From Anadara kagoshimensis (Eukaryota > Mollusca > Bivalvia > Arcoida > Arcidae), in the NCBI GenBank assembly GCA_021292105.1, contig CM037874.1, forward strand, positions 25,346,583 to 25,410,582: a DNA stretch of 64,000 nt, written 5' to 3'. Positions 44,450-55,355 of this stretch are shown piece after piece. Under the pieces are notes generated by a model. That model ran no database searches. It saw only the letters and a program-made list of their open reading frames with translations, and was not told the origin of the DNA. How positions within the stretch are numbered: the first letter of the stretch is position 1; every line of letters starts with the position of its first letter. The position numbers and the translations under genes were made by a program.

Positions 44450-47005
44450 AGGAACTAGTTATCAGAAATAAAATGAATGGTTATTGGACCCATTCAAACA
44501 ATTTATATGCGGAAACAAGTAGTATACGTCGTTGTCAAAAATATCGTAAACAAGTGCAATGTGTATTAAAACATCACGCGTTGCACATGCATATTGGAGT
44601 ATCTACAATGCAATTTCAATTATTGAGATAGATTATAACTCAAAACCCGCTGAACCAGAAGGACCTTCATGATCACGCGCAGCAACTATGACTAATAGCG
44701 TGTACATTATCGGGGTCAAAATCGAGTCTATATCCTATTTGCATTTACCAATTGTATATTCACCGAAATGAGTTTTTAAAACATAAACCTATACTTTGAT
44801 TTTAAACGTCTGGTCATTCAACATTTGAATAGTTACTACAAGAAAATAAATCAAAATTAATTCTGTTATTTTTATCCCACAAGCGTCGTTGAACAACAGT
44901 TGCTGTTGCAATTAATAATAAAATACGAAAACAGTATCTTCTTCACAATTCAATCAATTTGCGAACAACGTTTATTATTCAAAAGCCGTTAAATAAGGAT
45001 GGAAATTATTAATAAAAGTAAGAAAGAGTGCATCTGGATTCTGAAAGATTTAAATCGAATCTTGTTTTCAACTAGGTCAAATAAATACCAGCCTGGACAA
45101 CAGTTATCAATTCCAGACAATCATGAGAACAGTTCTGTTCATATAAAGAACAAATAAATTTCTAAATCACAGTTCCAAAGCAAACTAAAAACTTTCAAAC
45201 TGACAAATTATGGCTATACATATGAACATCCATCATGTAAGTGAGACCAGGTGCTCCAAAAGGGTAAGTACCCCCTGTTTAGCTAGCTAAACTTTCAGTT
45301 TTACCCTAATATGTAGAGATAATATATACCTTTATTTTGCCAAACTTGGGAAGTAAATCAAGGTTCTTAAATGTATTCCAACTTCAACATAACATTTGAC
45401 AACTGAATGTTTTTGGTTGAATTAATAGAAAGACATTGATGAAATTCGCACAATAATCGTTGTACAATTGTAACAAATATAGGTACGCTATCATAAGGGA
45501 GAAAATAGCAATACAAATAAGTATGATATACACTTTAACACCAGAATAATAAGGAGAACAAGGATTCAAGAAGACATAGAGTGGAGTTTCCATGTTCCAC
45601 GTCTTTATTGCCACTTATTCAAACCTTATTCATAACACATTGTATATACAAAAGGAGTCAAGGTAAAGAACATTACTCAAACGTTAGGCATTCATCAAAG
45701 AATTATTTCACTCAGGTCAAACAGGGGTAAATCTGCATTTGTGTCACATAAACCATACTTTTATTCTACAATGTTGCATTTACTGTTTGCACCCATGATG
45801 TAGTACCACTTCTAATATGACATCAAGAATGACAAGGCTAGAAGACCCTCCACCGCGGGAAGATATTTATTGGCTTTGAGTAGCACAGTTTTTCATACGT
45901 CTTCAATATGTCTTCATAGAAACCAATGCTTCATAAGACATAATTACATATGACTGGTAAAATGATTTTGTGACAATGTAAAATGCTTGAATTATATAGA
46001 GTATGTGGCAACTAAAAGACAATGACGGATATGATTAATATACACATAGTACCTGAAAGATCATGCCAAATCCCATTCTGTTTTTTCTATTTCTATTTTA
46101 GTGAATGATGACTAATGCTGTCATAATGCTCTATCAGTGGTGTCGCAGTATGTATCTGATGGCTGTTAATGGTAAATGGATGGCGTACCACATGCTGTAT
46201 GATGGATGATGTGTCTATGATGTTCTCTACAAGGTTCAGACATCCTACAATATTTCCCTTGATGACCTCTCTTTACTTTGGTTGCCGTTTTATAACACTT
46301 TAATGACCACCTGAAGTCCTTATTTGCTCGATATGAAGTAATCACATACCACTTTTGTTTTTAAATCCTGAATCGTATTTGTTCTTAAAAATTCGTTCAG
46401 AAAATTAAAATTAAACAATTTAAATATGACGACGATATTCATTTTACTTAATACTAAATCCATGCAATAATTTTGTGAGATAAGTTATTCAAACATAAAA
46501 GCATCTGTTAATTACATAGCGATTGCAGTAAAAAGGAATGCAACAGTGTTCAATATAGTATCGTATAATCGAATTCTTTTCTCTCTATTATGTCCTATAT
46601 GTACAAATAACAACTACTAGTAGGTACTGTCGGTTTGGAATTTGATAAATCGAAGACTTAAGCTATCTGGTCAAACCCGACTTTGGACAATAAGAAAAGA
46701 TAGTTCTTATAAGGATTATAAACTATATTGACAAAACCATGGGTCAATGAAATATCTGCTTTATTGAAAAGAACAAAACATCCATTCACGGAATACTTTA
46801 AACTTTCACTTGTTCAAGAGTTGCTAATTATATGGGATTCATGACCAAGCGATTGGCAGGTAGCAAACATCAAATGATTCCAGTTCTACTCATATTATAA
46901 ACAAACGTACTATTCTTTTCCAAATTATAATCCCAAAGCGAAGTAAAAACTTTCAAACTGACAAATTAAGTTAAACACATGAACATCCACCATGTAAGTG
47001 AGATC
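44450..47005 (-). repeat. Array unit 7
   Basis: A 2556-bp unit almost identical to unit 6. Differences noticed include loss of one T at 45348 and a 6-bp duplication (CTATTT) just before module C. The 76-codon minus frames over module B are identical in protein sequence in the two units. Confidence 0.9.
45604..46295 (-). other. Candidate transcription unit 7
   Basis: TTATAAAA at 46295-46288 and AATAAA at 45609-45604 (minus), 692 bp. Confidence 0.38.
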
Positions 47006-48116
47006 AGGAACTAGTTATCAGAAATAAAATGAATGGTTATTGGACCCATTCAAACAATTTATATGCGGAAACAAGTAGTATACGTCGTTGTCAAAAATAT
47101 CGTAAACAAGTGCAATGTGTATTAAAACATCACGCGTTGCACATGCATATTGAAGTATCTACAATGCAATTTCAATTATTGAGATAGATTATAATTCAAA
47201 ACCCGCTGAACCAGAAGGACCTTCATGATCACGCGCAGCAACTATGACTAATAGCGTGTACATTATCGGGGTCAAAATCGAGTCTATATCCTATTTGCAT
47301 TTACCAATTGTATATTCACCGAAATGAGTTTTTAAAACATAAACCTATACTTTGATTTGAAACGTCTGGTCATTCAACATTTGAATAGTTACTACAAGAA
47401 AATGAATCAAAATTAATTCTGTTATTTTTATCCCACAAGCGTCGTTGAACAACAGTTGCTGTTGCAATTAATAATAAAATACGAAAGCAGTATCTTCTTC
47501 ACAATTCAATCAATTTGCGAACAACGTTTATTATTCAAAAGCCGTTAAATAAAGATGGAAATTATTAATAAAAGTAAGAAAGAGTGCATCTGGATTCTGA
47601 AAGATTTAAATCGAATCTTGTTTTCAACCAGATCAAAATAAATACCAGCCTGAACAACAGTTATCAATTCCAGACAATCATGAGAACATTCTGTTCATAT
47701 AAAGAACAAATAAATTTCTAAATCACAGTTCCAAAGCAAACTAAAAACTTTCAAACTGACAAAATTATGGCTATACATATGAACATCCATCATGTAAGTG
47801 AGACCAGGTGCTCCAAAAGGGTAAGTACCCCCTGTTTAGCTAGCAAAACTTTCAGTTTTAACCTAATATGAAGAGAAATAGTGTATACCTTTATTTTGCC
47901 AAACTTGTGAAAGTAAATCAAGGTTCTTAAATGTATTCCAACTTTAACATAACATTTGACAACTGAATGTTTTTGGTTGAATTAATAGAAAGACATTGAT
48001 AAAATTCTCACAATAATCGTTGTATAATTGTAACAAATATAAGTACGCTATCATAAGGGAGAAAATATCAATAAAAAAGGTATGATAGAATGAGTGGAGT
48101 TTCTATGTTCCACGTC

Positions 48117-48784
48117 TTTATTGCCACTAATTCAAACCTTTTTCATAACACATTGTATATACAAAAGGAGTCAAGGTAAAGAACATTACTCAAACGTTAG
48201 GCATTCATCAAAGAATTATTTCACTCAGGTCAAACAGGGGTAAATGTGCATTTGTGTCACAAAAACGTACTCTTACTCTACAATGTTGCATTTACTGTTT
48301 GCATCCATGATGTAGTAGCACTTCTAATATGACAGCAAGAATGACAAGACTAGAAGACCCTCCGCCGCGGAAAGATATTTATTGGCTTTGAGTTACACAT
48401 TTCTTCTTATGTCTTCATAGAAACCAATGCTTCATAAGACATAATTACATATGACTGTGATTTTGTGACAATGTAAAATGCTTGAATTATACAGAGTATG
48501 TGGCAACTAGAAGACAATGGCGGGAATGATTGATATACACATAGTACCTGAGAGTTCATGCCAAATCGCATTCTGTATTACTATTTTAGTGAATGATGAC
48601 TAATGCTGTCATAATGCTCTATCAGTAGTGTCGCAGTATGTATCTGATGACTGTTAATGGTAAATGGATGGCGTGCCGCATGCTGTATGATGGATGATGT
48701 GTCTAAGATGTTGTCTGCCAGGTTCAGACATCCTGCAATATTTCCCTTGATGACCTCTCTTCACTTTGGTTTTCCATTTTATAG
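48117..48784 (-). other. Candidate transcription unit 8
   Basis: CTATAAAA at 48784-48777 and AATAAA at 48122-48117 (minus), 668 bp, with the paired TGACGTCA sites upstream. The short frame reads MSEPGRQHLRHIIHH. A 54-codon frame beginning MRFGMNSQVLCVYQSF is open only in this unit because of a one-base deletion. Confidence 0.4.
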
Positions 48785-48941
48785 CAATTTTGTGCTACAC
48801 CTGAAATCCTTCTGTGTAAAAACCTAATTGTCAAATACCATTTTGTTAATTAATCTTAAAATATTCATTTCTGTACTGTTTTGTATTAAAATGTGTTTTA
48901 GACCAAATATACTTATAGGAGTATAATTACCATTGCTAAAA

Positions 48942-48986
48942 TGACGTCACTCATTTATTTTGTTGATGCAAATACTCGTGACGTCA
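48942..48986. promoter_or_regulatory. Paired CRE palindromes, unit 8
   Basis: Exact TGACGTCA at 48942-48949 and 48979-48986, about 160-200 bp upstream (minus sense) of the unit 8 TATA box. The arrangement matches unit 1. Confidence 0.5.
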
Positions 48987-49208
48987 TTGATGGGTTGTTC
49001 TGGCGATTGAAAATACAAGTCGTATACGACAGTGTTTTGAATTCATTTCAGGATTTAAATGTACGAAATTTAAATATATTCATAGATCTATCCAGAAATG
49101 GCGTTCATAATGCTTTATCTTCCATTGTCGTGCAAAACATATAACTTATAACGCGCAGCACTATAAACGCCATTTCAAGACAGGTCAGTGGTTGGATACA
49201 TTCAAATA

Positions 49209-49382
49209 CTGTCTATAAATGCCACCCAAGGAGACTGGTAAAAGTGGCCTTTATGGGCAGGTGGCCTTTATATACTAACTCAAATAATATGAATAAAAAA
49301 CAATTGGGATACAATTCTACTGGCTTTTATAAGCAGGTGTCTTACCTTTATATAGAGGTGACCTTTAAGGCAGGTTGGACTG
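49209..49382. mobile_element. TA-flanked MITE, copy 3
   Basis: CTGTCTATAAATGCCACC at the left and GACCTTTAAGGCAGGTTGGA with CTG at the right, TA on both sides. The first 9 bases of the left end are missing compared with copies in SLC5 intron 10. Confidence 0.72.
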
Positions 49383-49476
49383 TATATGACAATATAACCT
49401 ACCTCTTTGATTAATATTTTGTCGGATAGAATGCCTAAACGACGGCATGTATGGATGTAACCGGTAAGATATAATC

Positions 49477-49623
49477 GTTACACAGTATGTTGGTAACCTA
49501 ATATGGTTTATATACAGGGTGAGTAAATTCAATATCTGGGATCGGGTTCCTCCCTCGCCCGATATAGAATTTACTGGCCATGAATAAACAATATTAGGTT
49601 ACCAAATTGCAACACAGTGTAAC
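49477..49623. mobile_element. 147-bp foldback element
   Basis: GTTACACAGTATGTTGGTAACC and the following CTAATAT pair with ATATTAGGTTACC and ACACAGTGTAAC at the right. The arms also share AGTAAATTC and its complement near the centre, leaving a loop with CGGGTTCCTCCC. Confidence 0.78.
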
Positions 49624-50397
49624 TTATATTACTATTCTAATAAAAAAATAAAAAATGGTAAATGACATAATCATACATAGTTAAGTCATATCATATTATT
49701 TTTTTTTTAATTTTTCAACAGTGAAATCAAAGGATCCTAAAGAGCAGTCTTGACATTAGAAGTCGATCTATTCGCGGCATGGTTTTCCTTGGAATAATAT
49801 GACAGTCACTTCTAATGATATTTCATAAACGCCCCATCATGACGTCATAGACTAACATGAACATGTGCTGGTAAGATATATATTATCAGAATCAAAGCAT
49901 GTTAATGACGTAACGTAAATCGTAAATCACTCTTTTATCAGGCGTACACAAACACGTGGAACATGCATCTATAAAACAAGAATCGCAATCAAGCGCCATG
50001 GCTTTTCTTTTTGTTGGTAAGTTATGGCAAGATGGTTTGCATAAAGTATCGCCATACCGCATGCGTTTACATGTGTGTACTCTAAAAAAATTAATGCACA
50101 ATATAAAGCATTAACTATCAAACAAATAAAGAATATTTTTCTTGCATCACAATTAATGTTGCATATATTTATCATGGCTTGTGCCAAATGCTTTATGCAA
50201 GATGTGACAACCTTTACACCTGCTAATAATCAGGTAACTATTAAGTGTATAAAATAAAGATTTATGATACTTTTTTATCCATCCTGAAAATATTACATAT
50301 GCTTGATCATAATTAATAAAATGTTATATGTATTAGCAACATCAAATATGACAGAATACCTCATATTAATACGTACAGAAAAAAGTGAAACACAGAT

Positions 50398-50398
<1 letters not shown>

Positions 50399-50468
<70 letters not shown>

Positions 50469-50480
50469 GAGAGAGAGAGA
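50399..50480. repeat. TG then AG compound microsatellite
   Basis: A TG run of about 45 bases passes directly into an AG run. The overlapping minus-strand frame (serine/leucine then histidine/threonine repeats) is a translation of this. Confidence 0.97.
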
Positions 50481-50633
50481 TGTTCCTATTGACTTTATCA
50501 CCAATAAAATGAAACAACACTGTTGGTTTCGTGTTCTCAGAGATACAATGATCTAGATACTGCTATTGACAGTGAGCTTAACAATTTGTTTAAATTTAAT
50601 TTTAAAATTTTCCCTCTATATTTCTTCTTTCAA

Positions 50634-50715
50634 AATCTTAAAAATGTTTGGATTTCGATATTTTACTAGGAGCACTACTAAATGAGGGATTTTATTCCGA
50701 AACGGCTGTTTTTGC
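50634..50715 (+). repeat. Dispersed repeat R2, copy d (3' end)
   Basis: AATGAGGGATTTTATTCCGA followed by AACGGCTGTTTTT matches the R2 tail; the 5' part is diverged. Confidence 0.5.
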
Positions 50716-51280
50716 TGCAAAATTAATACAGGTTTAGTAATAATTTGATATGAAAGATAATGATAAGGTTCTTAAAAATAAACTTATGAATTTATTATCA
50801 CATCCGGTCTTATTGGAGGCATCTATAATATGACACAAAGTGTCCTTCATCTCAAGTGGCTAGACGACCCTAGAAAATAAATACATTTGTAAAAATTCTT
50901 CATTTTCCCTTTTCATGATGATTTTGTAAAAACTTTTGTATCATGGTCTTTTGGGAACTGAAACAGAAACATTATTTAGGTTAAAACGCATAATTATATT
51001 TATATGTACTGAAAAGCAGAGGGTTTTTCTATCAATCTAGATCTGTTAAGAACAGATGTTACTAATTTATTCTCAGTTGGAGACGCAAAATTGAAGAGTA
51101 AACCAGAAACACTAATTAATCCATTACTTAAAACTATAACGTAACTAAATGTAAACAACTTTGTCGCAGTAATATAAATATTTGTACGTCCTTATAACGC
51201 CTACAATTCTACTAGAGAGTTTTGCATTAACAAGTGCATGGTGCTGTATCTTTGTATGTACGAGACATAGATACCTAGAG

Positions 51281-51490
51281 CACAGACATGTCGAAAGTTT
51301 CACACTGAGCTAACGAAACGGAGTCACAGCTCGACTGCCCAATGGCTGGGATGTGGATAGCTAGTGACCAAGACTGCCAGGATACAGATAGCAAAGCTGC
51401 CAAGTTATAGGTAACGAAGGACCGAGATCAGCTGTCATTGTGTCACTAACTTGTTAACTTGGTGTTAAACTATCGACAGGCCTGTTCTGT
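51281..51490. mobile_element. ACAGTACAG-ended element, copy 2
   Basis: CACAGACATGTCGAAAGTTT and CACTGAGCTAACGAA at the left mirror TTGGTGTTAAACTATCGACA and GGCCTGTTCTGT at the right. The GC-richer core contains CAAGACTGCCAGGATACAG. Confidence 0.75.
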
Positions 51491-51671
51491 AACGTATACA
51501 TTCGTTCTGTACCTATTTTGTTTATTATTATGTTTCTCTTAGCCTTGATCTTTTCAATGCGACGAACAAAAATAGAAAAATAATTGAAACCATATTTTAT
51601 GATGACTAAGTCTGATGGGTATTGCAGTTACTCTGAAATGAGTCCAAATTATATTGTATTACTATTAATTA

Positions 51672-51965
51672 GAATGTCATATAGAAAAGCTCTAGCTAAA
51701 AGACAGGAACTTGTCAATAGTCAAAACTACGAATGTCACATAGAAAAGCTCTAGCTGAGACAGGAACTTGTCAATAGTCAAAACTACGAATGTCATATAG
51801 AAAAGCTCTAGCTGAAAGACAGGAACTTGTCAATAGTCAAAACTACGAATGTCATATAGAAAATCTCTAGCTGAAAGACAGGAACTTGTCAATAGTCAAA
51901 ACTACGAATGCCATATAGAAAAACTCTAGCTAAGAGACAAGTACTTGTCAATAGTCAAATCTATT
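51672..51965. repeat. 59-bp minisatellite, five units
   Basis: GAATGTCATATAGAAAAGCT starts at 51672, 51731, 51788, 51847 and 51906 (last copy GAATGCC). Each unit ends in ACTTGTCAATAGTCAAA. Units are highly similar, so this is recent. Confidence 0.95.
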
Positions 51966-52192
51966 CACAAAAATACGGACGAACAAACAAACAAATATGT
52001 AATAAATAGCACAAACAAATAAAAAAATATAGAACAGTTAACGTCAGACCAAAACTTACCGCAACGAATATATCACAACAAAGAACAAGTACTTGTCAAT
52101 AACTAAACAACTCACATTTACATCACTACCAACAAACCAAAATCAAAGTGCTTGCCAGAAGTCAAAACAAACTCACAAAGAATATGACATAA

Positions 52193-52228
<36 letters not shown>

Positions 52229-52305
52229 CAAGTACTTGTCAATAAGTAAACAACGCACAAATTCGTCACTATCATCAAACCAAAAACACACAAAGAGTAT
52301 GAGAA
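51966..52305. repeat. Diverged minisatellite-related stretch with poly(A)
   Basis: Isolated matches to the neighbouring arrays (AAGTACTTGTCAATAACTAA, AAGTACTTGTCAATAAGTAA) are spread between unrelated bases, plus a 33-base A run at 52194-52226. It looks like an older part of the same tandem cluster. Confidence 0.6.
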
Positions 52306-52475
52306 TATGTCACAGCTAACGAACCAATAGTTGTCAATAGCCACAATATATAGTTCAATATGTCATATCTAACGAACCAATAGTTGTCAATAGCCACAAT
52401 ATATAGTACAATATGTCACAGCTAACGAACCAATAGTTGTCAATAGCCACACTATATAGTACAATAGTACAGAAC
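52306..52475. repeat. 53-bp minisatellite, three units
   Basis: AACGAACCAATAGTTGTCAA starts at 52318, 52371 and 52423, each followed by TAGCCACAATATATAGT. It shares TTGTCAATAG with the 59-bp array. Confidence 0.92.
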
Positions 52476-53058
52476 ACTTGTTTATAGCCAAAACTATTCA
52501 CAAAAAATACATGACAACTAACAAACGAAAAAACAGGCACAACATAAACTACCCACATAGAAACATATAACACAGAAAACCCATCGCCAATCAGACATAC
52601 TAATAAGTACTAATTATACATTTCCTTTTCGGAAGGGGGTTGATATCAGAAGGGCCTTCAGTATTTGTAAAGGACGTCTATTAACAATAACAATACGCAA
52701 GAACAGCTCTGTATTACAGAACAACAGAAACGTAAACATGTTGAAATAAATACATTGCTCAACAGTAAATTTTGTGTTTAAGAAATGGCGCGAAATATTG
52801 AAATAAAAACATATAGGTTTCTTCTTCGAGGAATATTCATTATGTGATAGGAAATTGCATAAAGAAAATCAATCAATCATACTTATAGAAATACAGAACT
52901 TAATCACCTTATTGATTTTGTAACCAGATGTAATGTATACGAACCATTAGACTAGAGATTTCAGAAAATTCGGAGTTCAGTTTCATGCTTTTTTAAAAAT
53001 TTGATTTTTTGATTAAATATATAAAAAATAATTCCTACCAAGGGCAATTCTCGGATAC

Positions 53059-53251
53059 TTTGAAATTATTATCACCTGTTACTTAAAATTTTGATTTGCA
53101 CGAATTTATGATTGCCATTGATTACGTGTCGTCATGGTAAAAAACAGGAAACAACTTGAAATTATTATCACCTGTTACTTAAAACTTTGACGAATTTATG
53201 ATTGCCATTGATTACGTGTCGTCATGGTAAAACAAATCAGGAAATAACTTG
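53059..53251. repeat. Two-copy 96-bp tandem duplication
   Basis: CTTGAAATTATTATCACCTG and GATTACGTGTCGTCATGGTA both recur with a period of about 96 bp; the second copy lacks seven bases (TTTGCAC-like). Confidence 0.9.
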
Positions 53252-53619
53252 TTATTCACAGGTTCGTACAGTCTAAATGTCACATAATACAGATTAGATA
53301 TCGTTTTATATAGAACTTATTTCCAAAATCTTAATCTATAATCTAACACTCTCACTAAAAAGTTTGATAAAAGTCAATCAAAGTGATTTTAGTTGATAAT
53401 GTAGTGATAATTTGATGATTATACCGTTTACGAAGTTCAATAAGTATAAAGTTTTCGGTACAGTTGCTTACCGCTGCGAGAAGGAAAAACTCGATTCAAT
53501 TCAAAAACTGAAAGGTCAAAGCTTCAAAACAAACATTATTATGACTCAGAGGCGAAGAAAACCTATCCTTTTCTCCTAGTACCCATGTTCAAGTACACCG
53601 TTTTGAAGAAACCTATCAC

Positions 53620-54285
53620 AATGGGGTCTTTCGATTTGCATTAGAGGTATTCCAACCAACAAATTGAAGATGCTGGGTCTGAAGAATAAAAATATTAAGC
53701 AGAATTTATCACCTATCCTATTCCTGAGTACATATGATACGTACTTTATATGGTTCTCAAAATTTTCACTGGAGTTTTAGGATTTACACTAGAGGTATTT
53801 TAACAAAAGCATTAATCATCACAAATTGAAGATGTTTGACTTGAAGAATAAAAATATGAATCAGTGATAAAGCTTATCGCCTTCCATATCCCTTAGTGTC
53901 AATAATACATACAACATATGTTTCTCCAATCTTTCATTGGCATTTCAGGATTTTCTTCAGAGGCATTTCAACGAAAGCATTTATTAAGGGTAATTGAAGA
54001 TATTTGAAAGAATAAAAATATAAATAAATGGTAGAGCTTTCCGCCTATCATATCTCTTAATACCAATATTACGTATCAAATCTTCCAGTGTCGGGATTTG
54101 CATTAAAGTTATTTAACAAAAACAGAAATGGATTAATGGTATCGCTTATCGCCTAGCCTATCCCTTAGTACCAAATTAAATGTTACCTACACCAGGTGAT
54201 TCCAAAATCTTTCAATGAAGTTTGCATAAGAGGTATTTTAACAAAGGTCATTATTAATGCAAAAGGAAAATGTGATCTTAGGTAT
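53620..54285. repeat. Old tandem repeat, unit about 130-170 bp
   Basis: A GAGGTATTTTAACAAA-type segment, an AATTGAAGAT/GAAGAATAAAAATAT segment, a TTATCGCCT..CCTATCCC segment and a TCCAAAATCTTTCA segment recur in order about five times (near 53645, 53792, 53961, 54104 and 54230). Confidence 0.7.
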
Positions 54286-54303
54286 ATGTAAAACCACATG
54301 ATG

Positions 54304-54509
54304 TACAGTACAGATATGTCAAAAGTTTGACACTAAAAAGAACTAAAACTAGGCTGCCGATTGATCAAGCGACTGAAAAACTTGGGAGAGACGGGCACTG
54401 TAGCTGCTGTCAAAAACCTATCGAGCGATAGCTAACGAGGGACCGAAAATGCTGTCAATTTGGAAGAATTCGTAAGCCTAGTGTTAAACCTTCGCCATGT
54501 CTGCCTTGT
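54304..54509. mobile_element. ACAGTACAG-ended element, copy 3
   Basis: TACAGTACAGATATGTCAAA mirrors CTTCGCCATGTCTGCCTTGT; GAGCGATAGCTAACGAGGGA in the core matches other copies. Confidence 0.72.
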
Positions 54510-55355
54510 TGGAAACAACAGGTGTTACAAGAGATTTCCATCTTTCTTCGACAAAGATAACATATCATGTTAACTGCTGTATGTGTTACAAAAGCTGTAA
54601 CACCGATATATTATCATTATCTCTATATTGTGACATAATTCATTATGAATGGCGTTACTCACGCTGTCTTTAATGAACTATTTGATCTATAGACCTTGTA
54701 TAATTAGATATTGTAGGAGAAATATATCTTAGTGTCAGTGCATATAAAATCTGGTCTTTTATTTGGAAACTTGACGGCACCTAATCGAAGCCGACATGAT
54801 GGTATATGTACAATACACATTATATGTGCATTGTTATTTCCCTCGATATGACAAAACTATCTTCACCAAATATGTGATATTAGGTTTCCTAATAGGTTTT
54901 GGCTTTTGGTCAATCTGCCTCCATCTACTCAGTAAAAAATTATTAGATAACACTGAACATTTAATCCATTTGAATACCCAATAAATGTTATAATGGCATA
55001 TTTCTATCTGGCACGTATTGTTACTAAGTGTTCATAATGCAATCAAAGCATATATGGATGATTTCATTAAGACCGGGTCTGACCCAGCACTCGAAAGTGG
55101 GTAGCGACTGTTCTTTCGCCAAGCACTCGGCATTTCGAAATAAGAGCCACGGTTCTTTCGTAAGGGCGACTTAAAATAAATGAGGTCCCGTGTCACGGAA
55201 GGCTTAAAACGATAATGAACCCTACTTTTTAATGTTACCAGTGCAACCCACAGGTAAAATTACTGCATTTTCGCCTACAGCTGGTCATGATGGGAGTGAA
55301 ATATTCTTGACTTAGACGTTAAACACCATTACTCAACAATAACTGTTAGTAATAG
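54510..55355. other. Intergenic, nothing recognised
   Basis: No conserved frame. 55060-55160 is less AT-rich and has a repeated GGTTCTTTCG/TGTTCTTTCG motif but no identifiable feature. Confidence 0.4.

Larger units (their letters stand above)
28781..49000 (-). repeat. 20-kb tandem array of a 2.3-2.9 kb unit
   Basis: Three landmarks recur in fixed order. Module E contains GTGCAATGTGTATTAA and GGACCTTCAGGATCACGCG. Module B contains CTTTATTGCCACTTATTCAA. Module C contains GTGTCGCAGTATGTATCTGA. E recurs near 28878, 34299, 36571, 39080, 41999, 44553 and 47107. C recurs near 30822, 33326, 35610, 38145, 41040, 43588, 46143 and 48633. Sense is given as minus because TATA and AATAAA signals read that way. 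Unit starts are marked by an R1 fragment fused to CTAGTTATCAG. The array is intergenic between SLC5 and the gene at 62896, and I recognise no known family in it. Confidence 0.9.
47006..49000 (-). repeat. Array unit 8 (last)
   Basis: E, R1 fragment, B and C. After C it does not pass into module D but into a segment shared only with unit 1 (TTGTCAAATACCATTTTGT to GACGTCATTGAT). About 60 bp just left of module B (GTATGATAGAATGAGTGG) are deleted relative to units 4-7. Confidence 0.85.
49624..51280. other. Intergenic, no gene seen
   Basis: It contains one TGACGTCA palindrome (49840-49847), a TG/AG microsatellite and a partial R2. Small frames at 49892-50257 on both strands overlap each other and look like chance. 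Confidence 0.45.

Noticed and set aside
45384..45614. Minus-strand frame over module B with a hydrophobic segment (repeated at 42834, 40300 and 37437)
   Set aside because: Mostly downstream of the AATAAA signal, starts at GTG, disrupted in units 1, 3 and 8; identity in units 6 and 7 reflects recent duplication.
28781..49000. Possible snRNA, 5S rRNA, histone or CRISPR-like cluster
   Set aside because: Searched by eye for snRNA and 5S landmarks and for histone peptides in the units and found none. Units are 2.5 kb with no short regular spacers.
50293..50520. Minus-strand 75-codon frame with Ser-Leu and His-Thr repeats
   Set aside because: It is the translation of the TG/AG microsatellite.
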